Translations under genes and position numbers: made by a program
The notes under the pieces: generated by a model
Told to the model about the DNA's origin: nothing
Seen by the model: only the letters and a program-made list of their open reading frames with translations
Database searches by the model: none
Shown here: positions 5,404 through 6,931 of the stretch, one piece after another
Position numbering within the stretch: the first letter of the stretch is position 1
Layout: each line of letters opens with the position of its first letter
From: Roseiflexaceae bacterium UBA965
GTDB lineage: Bacteria > Chloroflexota > Chloroflexia > Chloroflexales > Roseiflexaceae
DNA length: 6,931 nt
Assembly: GCA_002292925.1 (NCBI GenBank)
Contig: DBCF01000050.1
Location: 1 to 6,931, forward strand
Reading direction: 5' to 3'

Positions 5404-6931
5404 ATGTATTATTGGTTGCATCGTGTGCTTGTTGTCATAACGATGTTGTATGTAATAATCCCGACGTGGTCGATCTCTGTGGTGCAAGCTACACCTAAAC
5501 ATAGTGATATCAAAGATTCCGATGCAAATTCACTGATTCGTGTAATTATCGTATTAAAAAATAATCTAGGTGCCAATAGTCAGCACAATGAGTCTGCTGA
5601 TTTGGCAGACCGGCGCCGGTTCGTGGCTGTGGCACAAGCTGATTTTGTGCGCCGCCAAGGTGCGCTACTCGCGACCATATCGCGCCGATTCCAGCTTGCC
5701 CCGATGTTGGTCGCTGATGTGCGGATGGCCGATGTGGCGTTGCTCCAACGTGACCCTGCTGTGGCGCGAGTCCAAATTGACCGACCGCACCCTCCTGCAC
5801 TCGATCACAGCACCGTGTTGATTGGTTCACGGGCTGTCAATGCTGCCGGTTATGCCGGTGCCGGTACTTCGGTGGCGATTCTCGATACGGGGGTGCGCAA
5901 AACACATCCATTTTTGGCGGGACAAGTAATTGCCGAAGCCTGTTTTTCGACCACAAATAGTGGCTACGGTAGTACGTCGTTGTGTCCCAACGGCGTGCCG
6001 AGTACCACCGCCGTCAATAGCGCATTGCCCTGTGCGAGCGATATTAGTGGCTGTAATCATGGCACCCATGTGGCGGGGATTGTGGCGGGCAACCGGCTGA
6101 CAGTTGATGGTCGTGCCGTGTCTGGGGTTGCCCCTGATGCCAAACTGATTGCCGTACAGATTTATTCGCGCTTCCCAGCGACAAGTTTCTATTGTAGTGG
6201 GGGCGTTGCGTGTGCGTTGTCGTTTGATTCCGATCAAATCGCCGCACTCGAATGGTTGTACCAACAGCGTGCCACACCCGCATGGGGGACGCTAGCTTCT
6301 GTCAATATGAGCCTTGGCGGTGAAAAATCGGCGACTGCGTGTAACGATGACGCTACGGCGATTTATATTGCCCAATTGCGGAGCGTCGGGGTGGCGACAG
6401 TAATTGCGAGTGGTAATGAATCTTTGACCAACGGAGTGTCATACCCCGGATGTGTGGCTGCAGCAATTACGGTGGGTGCATCATCAACTGGCAAAAATGG
6501 TGCCCAATATAGCGATGTCGTTGCGAGTTTTTCGAATTCACCGGCTGTGGCAAACAACCAAATTGATGATAATGGCGACCGGTTACTTGATTTTTTTGCC
6601 CCAGGCCAATCTATCTATTCATCTATTGCTTACCCAGGGACCACCTATGCGACCTACTCGGGTACCTCGATGGCGACTCCCCATGTGGCGGGGACTTGGG
6701 CAGTACTCAAAGGAATACTGCCGGATGCCCCAGTCAGTCAAATTCTGCAATTGCTGACGAACAACGGCGTCCCAATTACTGATACGCGTACCGTCAATCC
6801 ATTGACGTTGCCGCGGATCGCCGTTGACGCAACGGTCAATAACATCTTCGCTGAAGTTACTACCCGTACCGCCACAGCTACGCCCACTAACACCCGCACA
6901 CAAACGTACACTCGCACACTCACCAACACCC
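5404..6931 (+). CDS. Secreted S8 (subtilisin-family) serine protease, 3' end outside window
   Basis: The frame is open from ATG 5404 to the window edge (509 complete codons, no stop). Residues 1-29 look like a signal peptide: a short n-region with H6/R7, a hydrophobic VLVVITMLYVIIP core, and a V-Q-A cleavage site after A29. Residues about 44-125 resemble an I9-type propeptide that would fold and inhibit the enzyme. The peptidase domain has all catalytic residues: D161 in VAILDTGV, H222 in NHGTHVAGIVAG, oxyanion N338 in ASGNES, and S422 in GTSMATPHVAG. A loop with D/N residues around IDDNGDRLLDFFAPG (about 384-398) may bind calcium. Eight cysteines (180, 194, 210, 217, 264, 270, 313, 350) suggest disulfides. 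From residue 487 a Thr-X linker begins, so further C-terminal domain(s) probably follow. It would digest extracellular protein, fitting a predatory or scavenging lifestyle; specificity is unknown. Confidence 0.95.
   Translation, partial: MYYWLHRVLVVITMLYVIIPTWSISVVQATPKHSDIKDSDANSLIRVIIVLKNNLGANSQHNESADLADRRRFVAVAQADFVRRQGALLATISRRFQLAPMLVADVRMADVALLQRDPAVARVQIDRPHPPALDHSTVLIGSRAVNAAGYAGAGTSVAILDTGVRKTHPFLAGQVIAEACFSTTNSGYGSTSLCPNGVPSTTAVNSALPCASDISGCNHGTHVAGIVAGNRLTVDGRAVSGVAPDAKLIAVQIYSRFPATSFYCSGGVACALSFDSDQIAALEWLYQQRATPAWGTLASVNMSLGGEKSATACNDDATAIYIAQLRSVGVATVIASGNESLTNGVSYPGCVAAAITVGASSTGKNGAQYSDVVASFSNSPAVANNQIDDNGDRLLDFFAPGQSIYSSIAYPGTTYATYSGTSMATPHVAGTWAVLKGILPDAPVSQILQLLTNNGVPITDTRTVNPLTLPRIAVDATVNNIFAEVTTRTATATPTNTRTQTYTRTLTNT
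6862..6930 (+). repeat. Hexanucleotide-periodic repeat coding a Thr-X linker
   Basis: From residue 487 to 509 of the protease every second residue is threonine (T-R-T-A-T-A-T-P-T-N and so on), giving an ACN-NNN six-base period in DNA. The intervening residues are R, A, P, N, Q, Y and L. Such Thr/Pro-rich spacers commonly link catalytic and binding domains in exported Chloroflexota proteins. The array continues beyond the window, so its length is not known. Confidence 0.85.

Noticed and set aside
5827..6264. A 145-codon open frame antisense to the protease gene
   Set aside because: The protease frame on the other strand carries all catalytic motifs; the antisense product shows no family features.

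Overview
The window most likely comes from a bacterium of the Chloroflexota (Chloroflexia, Herpetosiphon-like or a relative). Three things point that way: a secreted protease that runs into a linker with threonine at every second residue, intergenic arrays of 7- and 9-base tandem repeats, and roughly balanced base composition with frequent TTG leucine codons. The assignment is inferred from style and not from a marker gene, so treat it as moderate.

Layout, left to right: (1) the 3' end of a DUF305 (ferritin-like, metal-associated) protein on the + strand; (2) four bases later, convergent, a complete short-chain dehydrogenase of the SDR16C/retinol-dehydrogenase type on the - strand; (3) a non-coding stretch of about 390 bases holding a composite repeat cassette (two 9-mer arrays, two 7-mer arrays and a 30-base palindrome) and ending in a strong hairpin terminator; (4) a 14-TM DHA2 (EmrB/QacA-like) drug-type MFS exporter on the - strand; (5) an AT-rich divergent promoter region of about 350 bases with two candidate operators; (6) on the + strand, a 630-residue CASTOR/POLLUX-type ion channel with two RCK-like nucleotide-binding modules, closed by a perfect 12-bp hairpin terminator; (7) a secreted S8 (subtilisin-family) serine protease cut off by the right edge of the window.

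Each gene looks like its own transcription unit. There are two good terminators, opposite orientations and long gaps, and no operon is visible. The functions (envelope or metal-associated protein, lipid/retinoid-type oxidoreductase, efflux pump, ion channel, exoprotease) do not form an obvious pathway. I found no CRISPR array, transposase, integrase, tRNA or rRNA, and no clear undescribed multi-gene system. The most notable items are the prokaryotic CASTOR/POLLUX channel with its non-canonical pore loop, the composite intergenic repeat cassette, and the strictly alternating Thr-X linker of the protease.
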